Shown here piece after piece: positions 19,196 to 28,228 of a stretch of 64,000 bases of DNA (its first letter is position 1; every line of letters begins with the position of its first letter). This DNA is from Pseudomonas corrugata (lineage in GTDB: Bacteria > Pseudomonadota > Gammaproteobacteria > Pseudomonadales > Pseudomonadaceae): the NCBI RefSeq assembly GCF_001269905.1, contig NZ_LHVK01000022.1, positions 1 to 64,000 of the forward strand, read 5' to 3'. Under the pieces are notes generated by a model. The model was not told where the DNA came from. It made no database searches and worked only from the letters and a program-made list of their open reading frames with translations. Both the position numbers and the translations under genes were made by a program.

Positions 19196-19957
19196 ATGCA
19201 GATCGACAACAAGATTTTCCTCGTCAGCGGCGGTGCGTCCGGCCTCGGTGCGGCCACCGGCGAGCTGTTGGTCAAGGCCGGCGCCAAGGTGATGCTGGTG
19301 GACCTCAATGCCGAAGCCGTGGCCACCCAGGCACAGAAGCTCGGCTGCCAGAGCGTGGTGGCGGACATCAGCAACGAGGCGGCGGCCGAAGCGGCAATCA
19401 AGGCCACCGTCGAGGCATTTGGCGGCCTGAACGGCCTGGTGAACTGCGCCGGCATCGTGCGTGGCGAGAAGATCCTCGGCAAGAACGGCCCTCACGGGCT
19501 CGCCAGCTTCAGCCAGGTGATCAACGTCAACCTGATCGGTAGCTTCAACTTGCTGCGCCTGGCCGCTGCGGCCATCGCTGAAACCGAGGCCGATGCCGAC
19601 GGCGAGCGTGGCGTGATCATCAACACCGCGTCGGTGGCCGCCTTCGACGGCCAGATCGGCCAGGCGGCCTATGCGGCATCCAAGGGCGCCATTGCCAGCC
19701 TGACCCTGCCCGCTGCCCGGGAGCTGGCGCGTTTCGGCATCCGTGTGATGACCATCGCACCGGGGATCTTCGAAACGCCGATGATGGCCGGCATGACCCC
19801 GGAAGTCCGCGATTCCCTGGCCGCAGGCGTACCATTTCCGCCGCGCCTGGGCAAACCCGCCGAGTACGCGGCGCTGGTCAGGCATATCATTGAAAACAGC
19901 ATGCTCAACGGCGAGGTGATTCGTCTCGACGGCGCCTTGCGCATGGCAGCGAAGTAA
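19196..19957 (+). CDS. fadB2x: SDR 3-hydroxyacyl-CoA dehydrogenase (HSD10-like)
   Basis: A 253-residue short-chain dehydrogenase with NAD-binding [11 protein letters not shown] (about 12-22) and the Ser-Tyr-Lys set in [20 protein letters not shown] followed by KG. This segment and the ending [10 protein letters not shown] are very close to human HSD10, a 2-methyl-3-hydroxybutyryl-CoA dehydrogenase of isoleucine breakdown. ATG 19196 fits the AAGGA site better than the adjacent ATG 19193. Inferred role: third step of beta-oxidation, perhaps of short or 2-methyl-branched chains. Confidence 0.9.
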   Translation: MQIDNKIFLVSGGASGLGAATGELLVKAGAKVMLVDLNAEAVATQAQKLGCQSVVADISNEAAAEAAIKATVEAFGGLNGLVNCAGIVRGEKILGKNGPHGLASFSQVINVNLIGSFNLLRLAAAAIAETEADADGERGVIINTASVAAFDGQIGQAAYAASKGAIASLTLPAARELARFGIRVMTIAPGIFETPMMAGMTPEVRDSLAAGVPFPPRLGKPAEYAALVRHIIENSMLNGEVIRLDGALRMAAK

Positions 19958-19969
19958 GGAGAATTTGTC

Positions 19970-21157
19970 ATGACCCACGATCCGATTGTCATCGTCAGCG
20001 CCGTCCGCACGCCAATGGGCGGCTTCCAAGGTGAACTCAAGAGCCTCAGCGCCCCGCAATTGGGCGCGGCCGCGATCAAGGCCGCCGTGGAGCGCGCCGG
20101 CATCAGCCCTGGCTCCGTTGAAGAAGTGCTGTTCGGTTGCGTGCTCGCCGCAGGCCTGGGCCAGGCCCCGGCGCGGCAGGCGGCGTTGGGTGCCGGGCTC
20201 GACAAATCGACCCGTTGCACCACCCTGAACAAGATGTGCGGCTCGGGCATGGAAGCGACCATGCTCGCCCATGACATGCTCGTTGCCGGCAGTGCCGAGG
20301 TGGTGGTGGCCGGTGGCATGGAAAGCATGTCCAACGCCCCGTATCTGCTCGACCGCGCCCGTAGCGGCTTGCGCATGGGCCACGGCAAGGTCCTGGACCA
20401 CATGTTTCTCGATGGCCTGGAAGACGCCTACGACAAGGGACGCCTGATGGGTACCTTCGCCGAGGACTGCGCCGAAGCCAACGGTTTCAGCCGTGAAGCC
20501 CAGGACGCCTTTGCCATTGCGTCCACCACCCGCGCCCAGCAGGCGATCAAGGACGGCAGTTTCGACGCCGAGATCGTGCCGCTGCAGGTCATGGTCGGCA
20601 AGGAGCAGGTCACGGTGAGCCACGACGAACAGCCGCCAAAGGCACGAATCGACAAGATATCGTCCCTCAAGCCGGCGTTCCGCGAGGGCGGCACGGTGAC
20701 GGCGGCCAACGCCAGCTCCATCTCCGACGGAGCCGCTGCGCTGGTGCTGATGCGCCAGAGCCAGGCGACTCAGCGGGGCTTGAAGCCCCTTGCAGTGATT
20801 CACGGCCACGCGGCGTTTGCCGACACTCCGAGCCTGTTCCCCACCGCACCGATCGGCGCGGTGAAAAAGCTGATGCAAAAGACCGGCTGGTCGCTGGATC
20901 AAGTCGATCTGTTCGAAATCAACGAAGCGTTTGCCGTGGTAGGGCTGGTGACCATGGACAAGCTGGAGATTCCCCACGACAAGGTCAACATCCACGGTGG
21001 CGCCTGCGCCTTGGGCCACCCGATCGGTGCATCCGGGGCTCGGATCCTCGTGACACTGCTCTCGGCCCTGCGTCAGAAAGGCCTCAAGCGCGGTGTTGCG
21101 GCGATCTGCATCGGCGGCGGCGAAGCTACGGCCATGGCCGTTGAATGCCTGTATTAA
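19970..21157 (+). CDS. fadAx: Acetyl-CoA acyltransferase (thiolase)
   Basis: A 395-residue thiolase II-type enzyme. The acyl-accepting Cys is in NKMCGSGMEA (about 89), NEAFAVVG follows, then HGGACALGHPIGASGAR with the active His, and the second Cys is in CIGGGEA near the end. It cleaves 3-ketoacyl-CoA to acetyl-CoA and a shortened acyl-CoA. It starts 12 bp after the SDR gene behind AAGGAG. Together with the HSD10-like enzyme it could finish isoleucine or 2-methylbutyrate breakdown, giving propionyl-CoA and acetyl-CoA. Confidence 0.94.
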   Translation: MTHDPIVIVSAVRTPMGGFQGELKSLSAPQLGAAAIKAAVERAGISPGSVEEVLFGCVLAAGLGQAPARQAALGAGLDKSTRCTTLNKMCGSGMEATMLAHDMLVAGSAEVVVAGGMESMSNAPYLLDRARSGLRMGHGKVLDHMFLDGLEDAYDKGRLMGTFAEDCAEANGFSREAQDAFAIASTTRAQQAIKDGSFDAEIVPLQVMVGKEQVTVSHDEQPPKARIDKISSLKPAFREGGTVTAANASSISDGAAALVLMRQSQATQRGLKPLAVIHGHAAFADTPSLFPTAPIGAVKKLMQKTGWSLDQVDLFEINEAFAVVGLVTMDKLEIPHDKVNIHGGACALGHPIGASGARILVTLLSALRQKGLKRGVAAICIGGGEATAMAVECLY

Positions 21158-21166
21158 GGAATCACC

Positions 21167-22294
21167 ATGCTCCCAACTGAAGAACAGATACAAATCAGCG
21201 ACGTGGCCCGGCAGTTCGCCCAGGAACGCCTGAAGCCGTTCGCCGCCGAGTGGGACCGCGAGCACCGCTTTCCCAGGGAAGCTATCGCCGAGATGGCCGA
21301 ACTGGGCTTCTTCGGCATGCTCGTGCCGGAGCAGTGGGGTGGTTGCGACACCGGTTACCTGACCTATGCCATGGCCCTGGAGGAGATCGCCGCCGGTGAC
21401 GGGGCGTGCTCGACCATCATGAGCGTGCACAACTCGGTGGGCTGCGTGCCAATCCTCAAGTTCGGCAGCGATGAGCAGAAGGCCCGGTTCCTCACGCCCC
21501 TGGCCAGCGGCGCGATGCTCGGCGCCTTTGCCCTGACCGAGCCCCAGGCCGGCTCGGACGCCAGCAGCCTCAAGACCCGTGCGCGACTGGACGGCGATCA
21601 TTACGTGCTCAACGGTAGCAAGCAGTTCATCACCTCGGGGCAGAATGCCGGGGTGGTGATCGTATTCGCGGTGACCGATCCGAGCGCGGGCAAACGGGGT
21701 ATCAGCGCGTTCATCGTGCCCACCGATTCACCGGGGTATAGCGTGGCGCGGGTCGAGGACAAACTAGGTCAACACGCCTCCGATACCTGTCAGATCCTGT
21801 TCGAGGATGTGAAGGTGCCGGTGGCCAATCGGTTGGGGGAGGAGGGTGAAGGCTACAGGATCGCCCTGGCGAACCTGGAAGGCGGGCGAGTCGGCATCGC
21901 GGCGCAAGCGGTCGGCATGGCACGCGCGGCATTTGAAGCGGCCCGGGATTATGCCCGCGAACGTCAGAGCTTCGGCAAGGCGATCATCGAACACCAGGCC
22001 GTGGCGTTCCGCCTGGCGGATATGGCGACCCAAATCGCCGTGGCGCGGCAGATGGTGCATTACGCCGCCGCGCTGCGGGATAACGATCAGCCTGCACTGG
22101 TAGAGGCTTCCATGGCCAAGTTGTTCGCCTCGGAAATGGCCGAAAAAGTCTGCTCCATGGCGTTGCAAACCCTGGGTGGATACGGTTATCTCAATGACTT
22201 CCCGCTGGAACGCATTTACCGCGACGTACGGGTCTGCCAGATCTATGAAGGCACCAGCGACATTCAGCGCATGGTCATTTCGCGCAATCTTTGA
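21167..22294 (+). CDS. Acyl-CoA dehydrogenase
   Basis: A 375-residue FAD enzyme making the 2-enoyl-CoA. Family marks seen: [15 protein letters not shown] (about 121), ITSGQNAG, the FAD segment [20 protein letters not shown] and the catalytic Glu in [12 protein letters not shown] near residue 362. The Glu in this C-terminal position is that of short/branched and short-chain dehydrogenases. It starts 9 bp after the thiolase stop. It is equivalent in order to P. putida PP_2216. Confidence 0.93.
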   Translation: MLPTEEQIQISDVARQFAQERLKPFAAEWDREHRFPREAIAEMAELGFFGMLVPEQWGGCDTGYLTYAMALEEIAAGDGACSTIMSVHNSVGCVPILKFGSDEQKARFLTPLASGAMLGAFALTEPQAGSDASSLKTRARLDGDHYVLNGSKQFITSGQNAGVVIVFAVTDPSAGKRGISAFIVPTDSPGYSVARVEDKLGQHASDTCQILFEDVKVPVANRLGEEGEGYRIALANLEGGRVGIAAQAVGMARAAFEAARDYARERQSFGKAIIEHQAVAFRLADMATQIAVARQMVHYAAALRDNDQPALVEASMAKLFASEMAEKVCSMALQTLGGYGYLNDFPLERIYRDVRVCQIYEGTSDIQRMVISRNL

Positions 22295-22307
22295 ACAGGA
22301 GTCCTGC

Positions 22308-23081
22308 ATGAGCTACGAAACGATTTTGTTGGAAATCAAGGACCGCGTCGGCCTGATCACCCTCAACCGGCCCCAGGCGCTGAACGCCTTGAACGCGCAG
22401 ATCGTCAGCGAGTTGAACCACGCGCTGGACAGCCTGGAAGCGGACCCGAAGATCGGCTGCATCGTACTGACCGGCTCGAAGAAAGCCTTCGCCGCCGGGG
22501 CCGATATCAAGGAAATGGCCGAGCTGACCTATCCGCAGATCTACCTCGACGACCTGTTCAGCGACAGCGACCGCGTGGCCAACCGCCGCAAGCCGATCAT
22601 CGCGGCGGTGAACGGCTTCGCCTTGGGTGGCGGTTGTGAGCTGGCCCTGATGTGCGACTTTATCCTGGCCGGCGACAATGCCAAGTTCGGCCAGCCGGAG
22701 ATCAACCTTGGCGTGCTGCCGGGCATGGGCGGCACCCAGCGCCTGACCCGGGCGGTGGGCAAGGCCAAGGCCATGGAAATGTGCCTGACCGGACGCTTCA
22801 TCGATGCGGTGGAGGCGGAACGTTGCGGCATCGTGGCGCGGATTGTACCGGCTGATGAGCTGTTGGACGATGCCCTGAAAACCGCTGCACTGATCGCCTC
22901 CAAGTCGGTGCCGATCAGCATGATGGTCAAGGAAAGCGTCAACCGTGCGTTTGAAGTGAGCCTGTCCGAAGGCGTGCGTTTCGAACGACGCGTGTTCCAT
23001 GCGGCGTTCGCGACCCAGGACCAGAAAGAAGGCATGGCGGCCTTCGTGGCCAAGCGGCCGGCGGAGTTCCAGGACAAGTAA
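22308..23081 (+). CDS. fadB1x: Enoyl-CoA hydratase
   Basis: A 257-residue crotonase. The oxyanion-hole segments are [12 protein letters not shown] (about 61-72) and [13 protein letters not shown] (about 105). Both catalytic glutamates are present, in GGGCELA and [13 protein letters not shown]. It hydrates the product of the acyl-CoA dehydrogenase. ATG 22308 follows AGGAG after the previous stop. As the last gene of the operon it is followed by REPs, which is common at Pseudomonas operon ends. Confidence 0.93.
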   Translation: MSYETILLEIKDRVGLITLNRPQALNALNAQIVSELNHALDSLEADPKIGCIVLTGSKKAFAAGADIKEMAELTYPQIYLDDLFSDSDRVANRRKPIIAAVNGFALGGGCELALMCDFILAGDNAKFGQPEINLGVLPGMGGTQRLTRAVGKAKAMEMCLTGRFIDAVEAERCGIVARIVPADELLDDALKTAALIASKSVPISMMVKESVNRAFEVSLSEGVRFERRVFHAAFATQDQKEGMAAFVAKRPAEFQDK

Positions 23082-23099
23082 GCGGCGCCCTGACAGACG

Positions 23100-23260
23100 C
23101 CATCGCGAGCAGGCTCGCTCCCACACGGGATCGGCGCTGTACGCAGCCTTTGCATACGCCGCAGGATCCTGTGGGAGCCGGGCTTGCCCGCGAAGACGGC
23201 AGTCCATCCAACATCACCGTGGTAGACACGCCGCCATCGCGAGCAGGCTCGCGATGGCGG
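23100..23260. repeat. Cluster of three REP copies
   Basis: REP cores occur at 23101-23125 (CATCGCGAGCAGGCTCGCTC type), at 23168-23200 (a variant, GGAGCCGGGCTTGCCCGCGA, of another REP class) and at 23231-23260. The last is a near-perfect hairpin: 14-bp arms CCGCCATCGCGAGC / GCTCGCGATGGCGG with a 2-base AG turn. They fill the gap between the convergent fad operon and the diguanylate cyclase gene. Confidence 0.8.
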
Positions 23261-23295
23261 CCTATCGGCTTGCAGTCATTTGACTGGCAGGTTCG

Positions 23296-24918
23296 CTACG
23301 CGGCCTCGTGGAACTTCGCCTGGGATTTGCCGGCACGCTTGGCCCGGTACAGCGCTTCGTCGGCCTGGGCCAGTGCGTCGGCAAACGCGCCGCCGGTCCA
23401 GAGCGTCCCACCGATACTGCAACCGATCTTGATCGACTGTCCGGCTAATACGACCGGTTCGGCCAGCTTCGCCAGGATGCGTTGCGCAGCGCCCTGGATG
23501 CTGGCCAGGGTTTCTCCGTTGTTCAGGCGCAGCAGGAGCACGAATTCGTCCCCGCCGTGGCGCACGGCAATGTCGCCCTCGCGCACTGCCGTCAGCAGCC
23601 GAATGCCGACTTCATGAAGTAACGCGTCGCCAGCGGCATGGCCGAAGTCATCATTGACGGGTTTGAAACCGTCGAGATCCACGCACAGCACGCCGAAGTC
23701 GCACTGTGTTTCAACTTCGCGACCCACGGCTTCGACATACTTGTTCAGGGCCGCCCGGTTAGGCAGGCCAGTGACGACATCGCGATAGGCAATGCCTTCG
23801 ACCACCGCCAGTTGGCCTCTCTTTCTGGTCAGGCTGTCGACGAGGTGGCGGATCGCAACACTCAGCGTTTCGACCTCCCGACTGCCCTTGAGCAGAGGGA
23901 TGCTGACATCGGCGCCCTCGGACAGCCGGGCGGCCGCCTCGGCGATTTTATTGATGGGGCCGGTAATGATGCCCGCGACAAACCACCCGATCACGGCAAA
24001 CAGGACGGACAGCAGGGCACCCCACATGAGGATATCGTTACGCAATCGATGCGCTTCAGCGAAAGCCGCTTCAGTCGGCTGTCGCGTGACCACAGTCCAG
24101 CCCAGGCCGCGATAATCGCCGACGCCAACGCTCCGGGCCGAACCTGCCATGTACACGTTACCGTCCTGCCAGCGCTTGACCGACCAGCTTTGCCCGACAC
24201 CTTCGTTGACAGTGATGCCGATAGGTTTACCGATCATTTCGTCAGGCCCCAGGATGACGGTGCCATCTTTGCTGATCACCAGGAACTCCAGCCCAGGCAG
24301 GCGCTTTTGCAAGGGTGCGAACAATGACCGTCCAACCTCGTCAGCCCACTTCCACGACAGGTGCGCCGCCAGCACTCCCATGAATTGGCCGGAGTTGTCC
24401 CGGACTGGCATGCTGATGTCGACAAACTTCATCGCTTCACCGGAAGGGTTGGGCAGCAGCTTCGCTAGCATGACCGCCTCATGGACATCGCCGATAAAGG
24501 CCTCGTCCTGACCATTGACGAAGACAGGGCGGTGTGAAATGTCGACGCCTTCGAGCAGTCTTTCGGTCGAGGCGACCACGGTGCCATGGGCATCGGTAAG
24601 GCCGATCCATGAATAGCTCGGGAACTGATCGCTGAGATGATTGAGCAGTGCCCGTGCTTCGTCGATGTTCGCAGCGTTGCGCAATGTCTCCAACTGACTC
24701 AGGACGGTGAGCGCCTTTGACCGGTTACTCATGTCGCGATCAAGGCGATCAACCATCGAGTACGCATATTCGCTCAGTTGAAGACCGGTTTTGCCTTTGA
24801 GCCTGGAGATGGACGATTCGCCTATAACGGTACCGAACAGGCAACTGAGGACCAGCACGACCAATGCGACAGTCAGCGCAAGTCGCGCTCGTAAACTCTG
24901 AAAGGGAAGGGAATACAT
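23296..24918 (-). CDS. Membrane diguanylate cyclase with dCache sensor, HAMP and GGDEF
   Basis: A 540-residue protein that makes c-di-GMP. An N-terminal helix (about 12-32, LALTVALVVLVLSCLFG), a periplasmic dCache sensor (about 35-290) with PAS-like features such as GLTDAHGTVVASTERLL, and a second helix (LSVLFAVIGWFVAGIITG) lead into HAMP and GGDEF. The active site RHGGDEF is intact, and REGD lies five residues before it, a normal inhibitory I-site, so product feedback is likely. No EAL domain is present. ATG 24918 is preferred to 24963, which would put 15 polar residues before the signal anchor. The sensed ligand is unknown. Confidence 0.92.
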   Translation of the reverse strand: MYSLPFQSLRARLALTVALVVLVLSCLFGTVIGESSISRLKGKTGLQLSEYAYSMVDRLDRDMSNRSKALTVLSQLETLRNAANIDEARALLNHLSDQFPSYSWIGLTDAHGTVVASTERLLEGVDISHRPVFVNGQDEAFIGDVHEAVMLAKLLPNPSGEAMKFVDISMPVRDNSGQFMGVLAAHLSWKWADEVGRSLFAPLQKRLPGLEFLVISKDGTVILGPDEMIGKPIGITVNEGVGQSWSVKRWQDGNVYMAGSARSVGVGDYRGLGWTVVTRQPTEAAFAEAHRLRNDILMWGALLSVLFAVIGWFVAGIITGPINKIAEAAARLSEGADVSIPLLKGSREVETLSVAIRHLVDSLTRKRGQLAVVEGIAYRDVVTGLPNRAALNKYVEAVGREVETQCDFGVLCVDLDGFKPVNDDFGHAAGDALLHEVGIRLLTAVREGDIAVRHGGDEFVLLLRLNNGETLASIQGAAQRILAKLAEPVVLAGQSIKIGCSIGGTLWTGGAFADALAQADEALYRAKRAGKSQAKFHEAA

Positions 24919-25143
24919 GTGAGCCGCCAAAGGGATGGAATCGAATACCTGGGTCCCTGGCATCCTGTTGTTTCGTTATCGTCTCAGAATTCCCTCGTCC
25001 AGGGTACTGCAGTCGGTAAATGGAGATGGCTACGCGCCGTCTCCACGCTGACTCGATAGGTAGTTGGCGCACAAAGCAGGAGAATATCCGCCGGGCTCAC
25101 GACGCACGGGAGACGCGCGACCCAAACCCGGCAGCTGTTTCAG

Positions 25144-25230
25144 TCAGAAGATGAATTTGAGTAGCGCGATGACCACGATCAGGCCGATCAGGAAAATAAT
25201 GCCAACGGTACTGCCAAGAAATTTCAACAT
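25144..25230 (-). CDS. 28-residue single-span membrane peptide
   Basis: The minus-strand frame from ATG 25230 to TGA 25144 encodes a peptide starting MLKFLGSTVGIIF and ending in ALLKFIF. Nearly all of it is one hydrophobic helix, with Lys at positions 3 and 25. GAGAG lies about 10 bases before the ATG. The shape (short Lys cap, one helix, Lys-Phe end) is that of bacterial small membrane proteins that bind larger partners. It is alone between the cyclase and the DeoR gene. Function unknown; its coding nature is supported by composition and ribosome site only. Confidence 0.55.
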   Translation of the reverse strand: MLKFLGSTVGIIFLIGLIVVIALLKFIF

Positions 25231-25360
25231 GGGAAGTGCTCTCATCGGATGGGCTTAATGGTCTAGACCTCTGGTGCGGGAGCTCGTTTCGATTATTTTT
25301 CGATGGCTTCCACCTATCCGAATGCTCGGTTTGACGATCCTCGACATAAGCGGCATTATT

Positions 25361-25389
25361 GCTCGATTGCGAGCATTGTTGCTCGATTG
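25361..25389 (+). promoter_or_regulatory. Direct repeat GCTCGATTG, candidate DeoR operator
   Basis: GCTCGATTG occurs at 25361-25369 and again at 25381-25389, a 20-bp period or two helical turns; the first is followed by CGAGC, giving GCTCGATTGCGAGC, a partial palindrome. The second ends 16 bases before the proposed DeoR start. DeoR-family repressors often bind such repeated sites in their own promoter, so autorepression is inferred. Confidence 0.4.
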
Positions 25390-25405
25390 TGCGGATTGTG
25401 AACTC

Positions 25406-26185
25406 ATGGGCTCATCCAACGACGTATTTCCCGGCGAACGCCAGCAATTGATCAGCGAACGCCTTGCCCGATATGGCCGTGTGATTGCGGCTGACCTGGC
25501 CAGTGAACTGAATGTATCCGAGCACTCGATCCGACGTGACCTGGGCGCGCTGGCGGCGGCAGGGTTGTGCAAGCGCGTGTATGGTGGCGCTATCCTGCTG
25601 CCTGCGGCGGAACGACCGATAGGTGTTCGCGTCAGGCAGGATGCCGGACGCAAGGACTGTCTCGGCCAGACCGCTGTCTCGTTGCTGAGCGCCGGCCAGC
25701 ACGTTTTCATCGATGCCGGGTCGACCAACCTCGCTATCGCCTGCGCCATTGATCCCCAGCTCCCGCTCACCATCACCACCAACTCGCCGTTGATTGCGGT
25801 GCAACTGATGAAGTTGCCTCGCGCCGAGGTCATCGTGTTGGGCGGGCGCTTGAACACTGTCGCGGGAGGCGCAATCGGGCTGGCTGCAGCACAGCAACTA
25901 CGGCAGTTCAGTTTCGACCTGTGCTTTCTCGGCGCTTGCGCCATCGATCCGGACAACGGCATTACAGCCTTCGGCCTGGACGACGCCGAGTTCAAGCGCG
26001 CAGTGGTCGCGGCGAGCGGCCAGGTGGTCGTGGCAGTGACCAACGAAAAACTCTCCAGCGTTGCGCATTATCAAGTGGCCGCGTGTGGCGAAGTGTCTAC
26101 CCTGGTGGTGGAACACGATGCGCCGCGGGAGCGCCTGGAGCCGTTTTTCAACCGGATCTCCAATGTCGTCACGGCCGCTCGTTAA
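25406..26185 (+). CDS. DeoR/GlpR-family transcriptional repressor
   Basis: About 259 residues. The N-terminal winged HTH (residues 10-65) shows ERLARYGRVIAADLASELNV then SEHSIRRDL, the DeoR signature. The C-terminal sugar-phosphate sensing domain (DeoRC) has the motifs FIDAGSTNLAIA, TNSPLIA and VLGGRLN. The frame is open from 25274, but the family HTH begins right after MGSSNDVFPG, so ATG 25406 is chosen. No sugar gene lies next to it, so the target is probably elsewhere or is the gene itself. The effector is likely a phosphorylated sugar or polyol by family rule. Confidence 0.88.
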   Translation: MGSSNDVFPGERQQLISERLARYGRVIAADLASELNVSEHSIRRDLGALAAAGLCKRVYGGAILLPAAERPIGVRVRQDAGRKDCLGQTAVSLLSAGQHVFIDAGSTNLAIACAIDPQLPLTITTNSPLIAVQLMKLPRAEVIVLGGRLNTVAGGAIGLAAAQQLRQFSFDLCFLGACAIDPDNGITAFGLDDAEFKRAVVAASGQVVVAVTNEKLSSVAHYQVAACGEVSTLVVEHDAPRERLEPFFNRISNVVTAAR

Positions 26186-26242
26186 GTCGCTGGCTGTCGG
26201 GCTTGCCCCAATGCCAGTCAGTTGAGGAGCAAACGGCGCAAA

Positions 26243-26339
26243 TCCTGTGGGAGCAAAGCTTGCTCGCGACAGCGACAGACCAGTCAACATTGTTGCTGAC
26301 TGACTTACCGCAATCGCGAGCAAGCTTTACTCCCACAGG
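26243..26339. repeat. REP pair (BIME), 26-bp arms
   Basis: Arms 26243-26268 and 26314-26339 (outer ends CCTGTGGGAGC and GCTTTACTCCCACAGG) pair with one mismatch. It separates the convergent DeoR and EamA genes and can serve as a two-way transcript end. Confidence 0.8.
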
Positions 26340-26360
26340 TTGTGGCTTAACTGATTGGCA

Positions 26361-27281
26361 TTAGGCTTGCCGGGCCTCGACGCGAACGACCATCCAGATG
26401 CCGCCCCCGGACACCAGTATTCCCAATGCCATCGGCCACGACAGTGGTTCGTTGAACATGGCCCACGCCCAAAGCATCGTAACCGGTGGGCTGAGGTAGA
26501 GGATGCTCGCAACGCGAGTGGCAGTTGCGCGGCGCAGGCAGAGCCAATAGAGCCCATAGCCGCCTATCGTGGACAACCCTACCGTCCATAGCACGCTCAA
26601 GGCAAACCCGGCGCTGGGTATCGGAACCAGGCTAGCCGGTATGCCTTCAAGAAGAGCGAATACCACGCCCGAAACACAGCATTGCAGCCAAAGGTTGGGC
26701 ATCAGGCCCAGTGATTCGGACGCTGGCAAATACTTTTGCCACAAGGTCGCGACAGCCAGGGAAAGCATGCCCAGCAGGGGCAGGGCGTAGGCCCACCCTG
26801 GCGCGTTTCCCCAGGTGAGTGCACCGTGGGTGGCCAGCGCAGCGCCAGCCAGGCCGATTATCAGGCCTGCCCAGACCTGCCAGGCCAGTCGTTGTCCGAG
26901 TACGCAAGCCGCCAACAGCGCCATGCCCATCGGCAAAAGGTCGGCAAACAGCGCGGCAAGGCCCGCTGGCACGCCCAGGGCAATGCCTTGGGTAATGCCG
27001 GCGAGATAGCCCCCCATGGCCAGCAGGCCGATGCCGGCGTTTTTCAGGAGCACCGCCACCGTCGCCTGTCGTAACTGCTTCGCGACGAAGGGAAACAGTA
27101 CCAGCGTGACAACCAAGCAGCGCCAGAACACCACCAGCAACGGAGGAGCGTAATCGATGGAAAAGCGCGCGCCGACAAAACCGGAGCTCCACGTCAGGAT
27201 CAACGCGGCTTCCAGAAAGGGTAACGGAATCATCCAGTACCAGGCTGAACGGGGTGAGGCTGTGCATGGGGTCGCTTTCAT
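26361..27281 (-). CDS. EamA/DMT-family transporter
   Basis: A 306-residue inner-membrane protein with about ten hydrophobic helices in two EamA halves, the normal drug/metabolite transporter design. Family marks are ALILTWSSGFVGARFSIDY in the first helix and PPVTMLWAWAMFNEPLSWP in the second half. Such proteins mostly export amino acids or related metabolites by proton exchange. It is divergent from a LysR gene 74 bp away, which probably controls it. A slightly later start at the second Met (residue 20, MIPLPFLEA) is possible. Substrate unknown. Confidence 0.87.
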   Translation of the reverse strand: MKATPCTASPRSAWYWMIPLPFLEAALILTWSSGFVGARFSIDYAPPLLVVFWRCLVVTLVLFPFVAKQLRQATVAVLLKNAGIGLLAMGGYLAGITQGIALGVPAGLAALFADLLPMGMALLAACVLGQRLAWQVWAGLIIGLAGAALATHGALTWGNAPGWAYALPLLGMLSLAVATLWQKYLPASESLGLMPNLWLQCCVSGVVFALLEGIPASLVPIPSAGFALSVLWTVGLSTIGGYGLYWLCLRRATATRVASILYLSPPVTMLWAWAMFNEPLSWPMALGILVSGGGIWMVVRVEARQA

Positions 27282-27355
27282 GACTCCACGCTACAAAAAC
27301 GGCGTAATCTGATAAATCAAAATGTATTGCAGCAGTCCTTCATAAAAGGTGAATC

Positions 27356-28210
27356 ATGGCGGCCGTACTCGACATTGAGCTGATTCGTACATTTCACGCC
27401 GTCGCGCGTATCGGCAAGTTCAGCGCCGCGGCAGAACACCTGCATAAAAGCCCGGCGGCGGTGAGCGTGCACGTGCAGCGGCTGGAGACGGTTGCCGGGG
27501 GGCGCTTGCTCAACCGTGATAATCAGTCGGTCTCGCTGACGGCGCTGGGCAAGCGCCTGCTCGTGTCGACCACAGAGCTGCTGAGCGCCCACGACCGGGT
27601 GCTGGCCGACCTGCATGGCAACCGTCTGGCTGGACGCATCAGCCTGGGGGTGCCGGACGAATATGCGAACCATGTCATCCGTGACATTCTTCCGACGTTC
27701 GTAGCGGCCTGGCCGAACGTGGTGCTGGAGCTCAAGACTGCCCCCAGCTATGCGCTACAGGACCTGGTGCAGCGTGGAAAACTCCAGGCGGCTGTCGTTA
27801 CCCGGCCGAAGGAACGGCCGGACGCGCCAGGGCAGGTGCTGGTACCCACAGCGCCCGTCTGGGTCGGACCGATCAACATGATGCTGGCCTCATCGCAGCC
27901 GCTCCCACTGGCCGTGCACGCGGCACAATGCCCTTACCGACAAGCCATGCTCGAATCGCTCAGGCACAGTGGACGCAAGGTGCGCATCGTGCTGGAGAGT
28001 CCCTCCAACCAGGCCGTCAAGGCGTGCGTCGAGGCCGGATTGGCAATCAGCCTGATCGATCGCGCCCGTGTGACGGAGAAGATGCAGATACTCGCCGGCC
28101 TGCCGGTCATCCCGGAGCATGAGGTGGTGTTCATGCGCTCGCGCATCGGCGAGACCGATGCAGCGGTGGATCTGCTGGGCCAGGCCATGGGGCAGCTGTT
28201 TCGGCTCTAG
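27356..28210 (+). CDS. LysR-family transcriptional regulator
   Basis: A 284-residue LysR protein. HTH at residues 5-60 (LIRTFHAVARIGKFSAAAEH, then KSPAAVSVHVQRLE), with the periplasmic-binding-protein-like effector domain from about 90. AAGGTGA precedes the ATG. It is divergent from the EamA transporter gene across a 74-bp gap, the usual LysR target layout, so it likely governs that exporter. It converges on the chemoreceptor gene with 18 bp between the stops. Confidence 0.9.
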   Translation: MAAVLDIELIRTFHAVARIGKFSAAAEHLHKSPAAVSVHVQRLETVAGGRLLNRDNQSVSLTALGKRLLVSTTELLSAHDRVLADLHGNRLAGRISLGVPDEYANHVIRDILPTFVAAWPNVVLELKTAPSYALQDLVQRGKLQAAVVTRPKERPDAPGQVLVPTAPVWVGPINMMLASSQPLPLAVHAAQCPYRQAMLESLRHSGRKVRIVLESPSNQAVKACVEAGLAISLIDRARVTEKMQILAGLPVIPEHEVVFMRSRIGETDAAVDLLGQAMGQLFRL

Positions 28211-28228
28211 GGACTGTCGGTACGTCCC

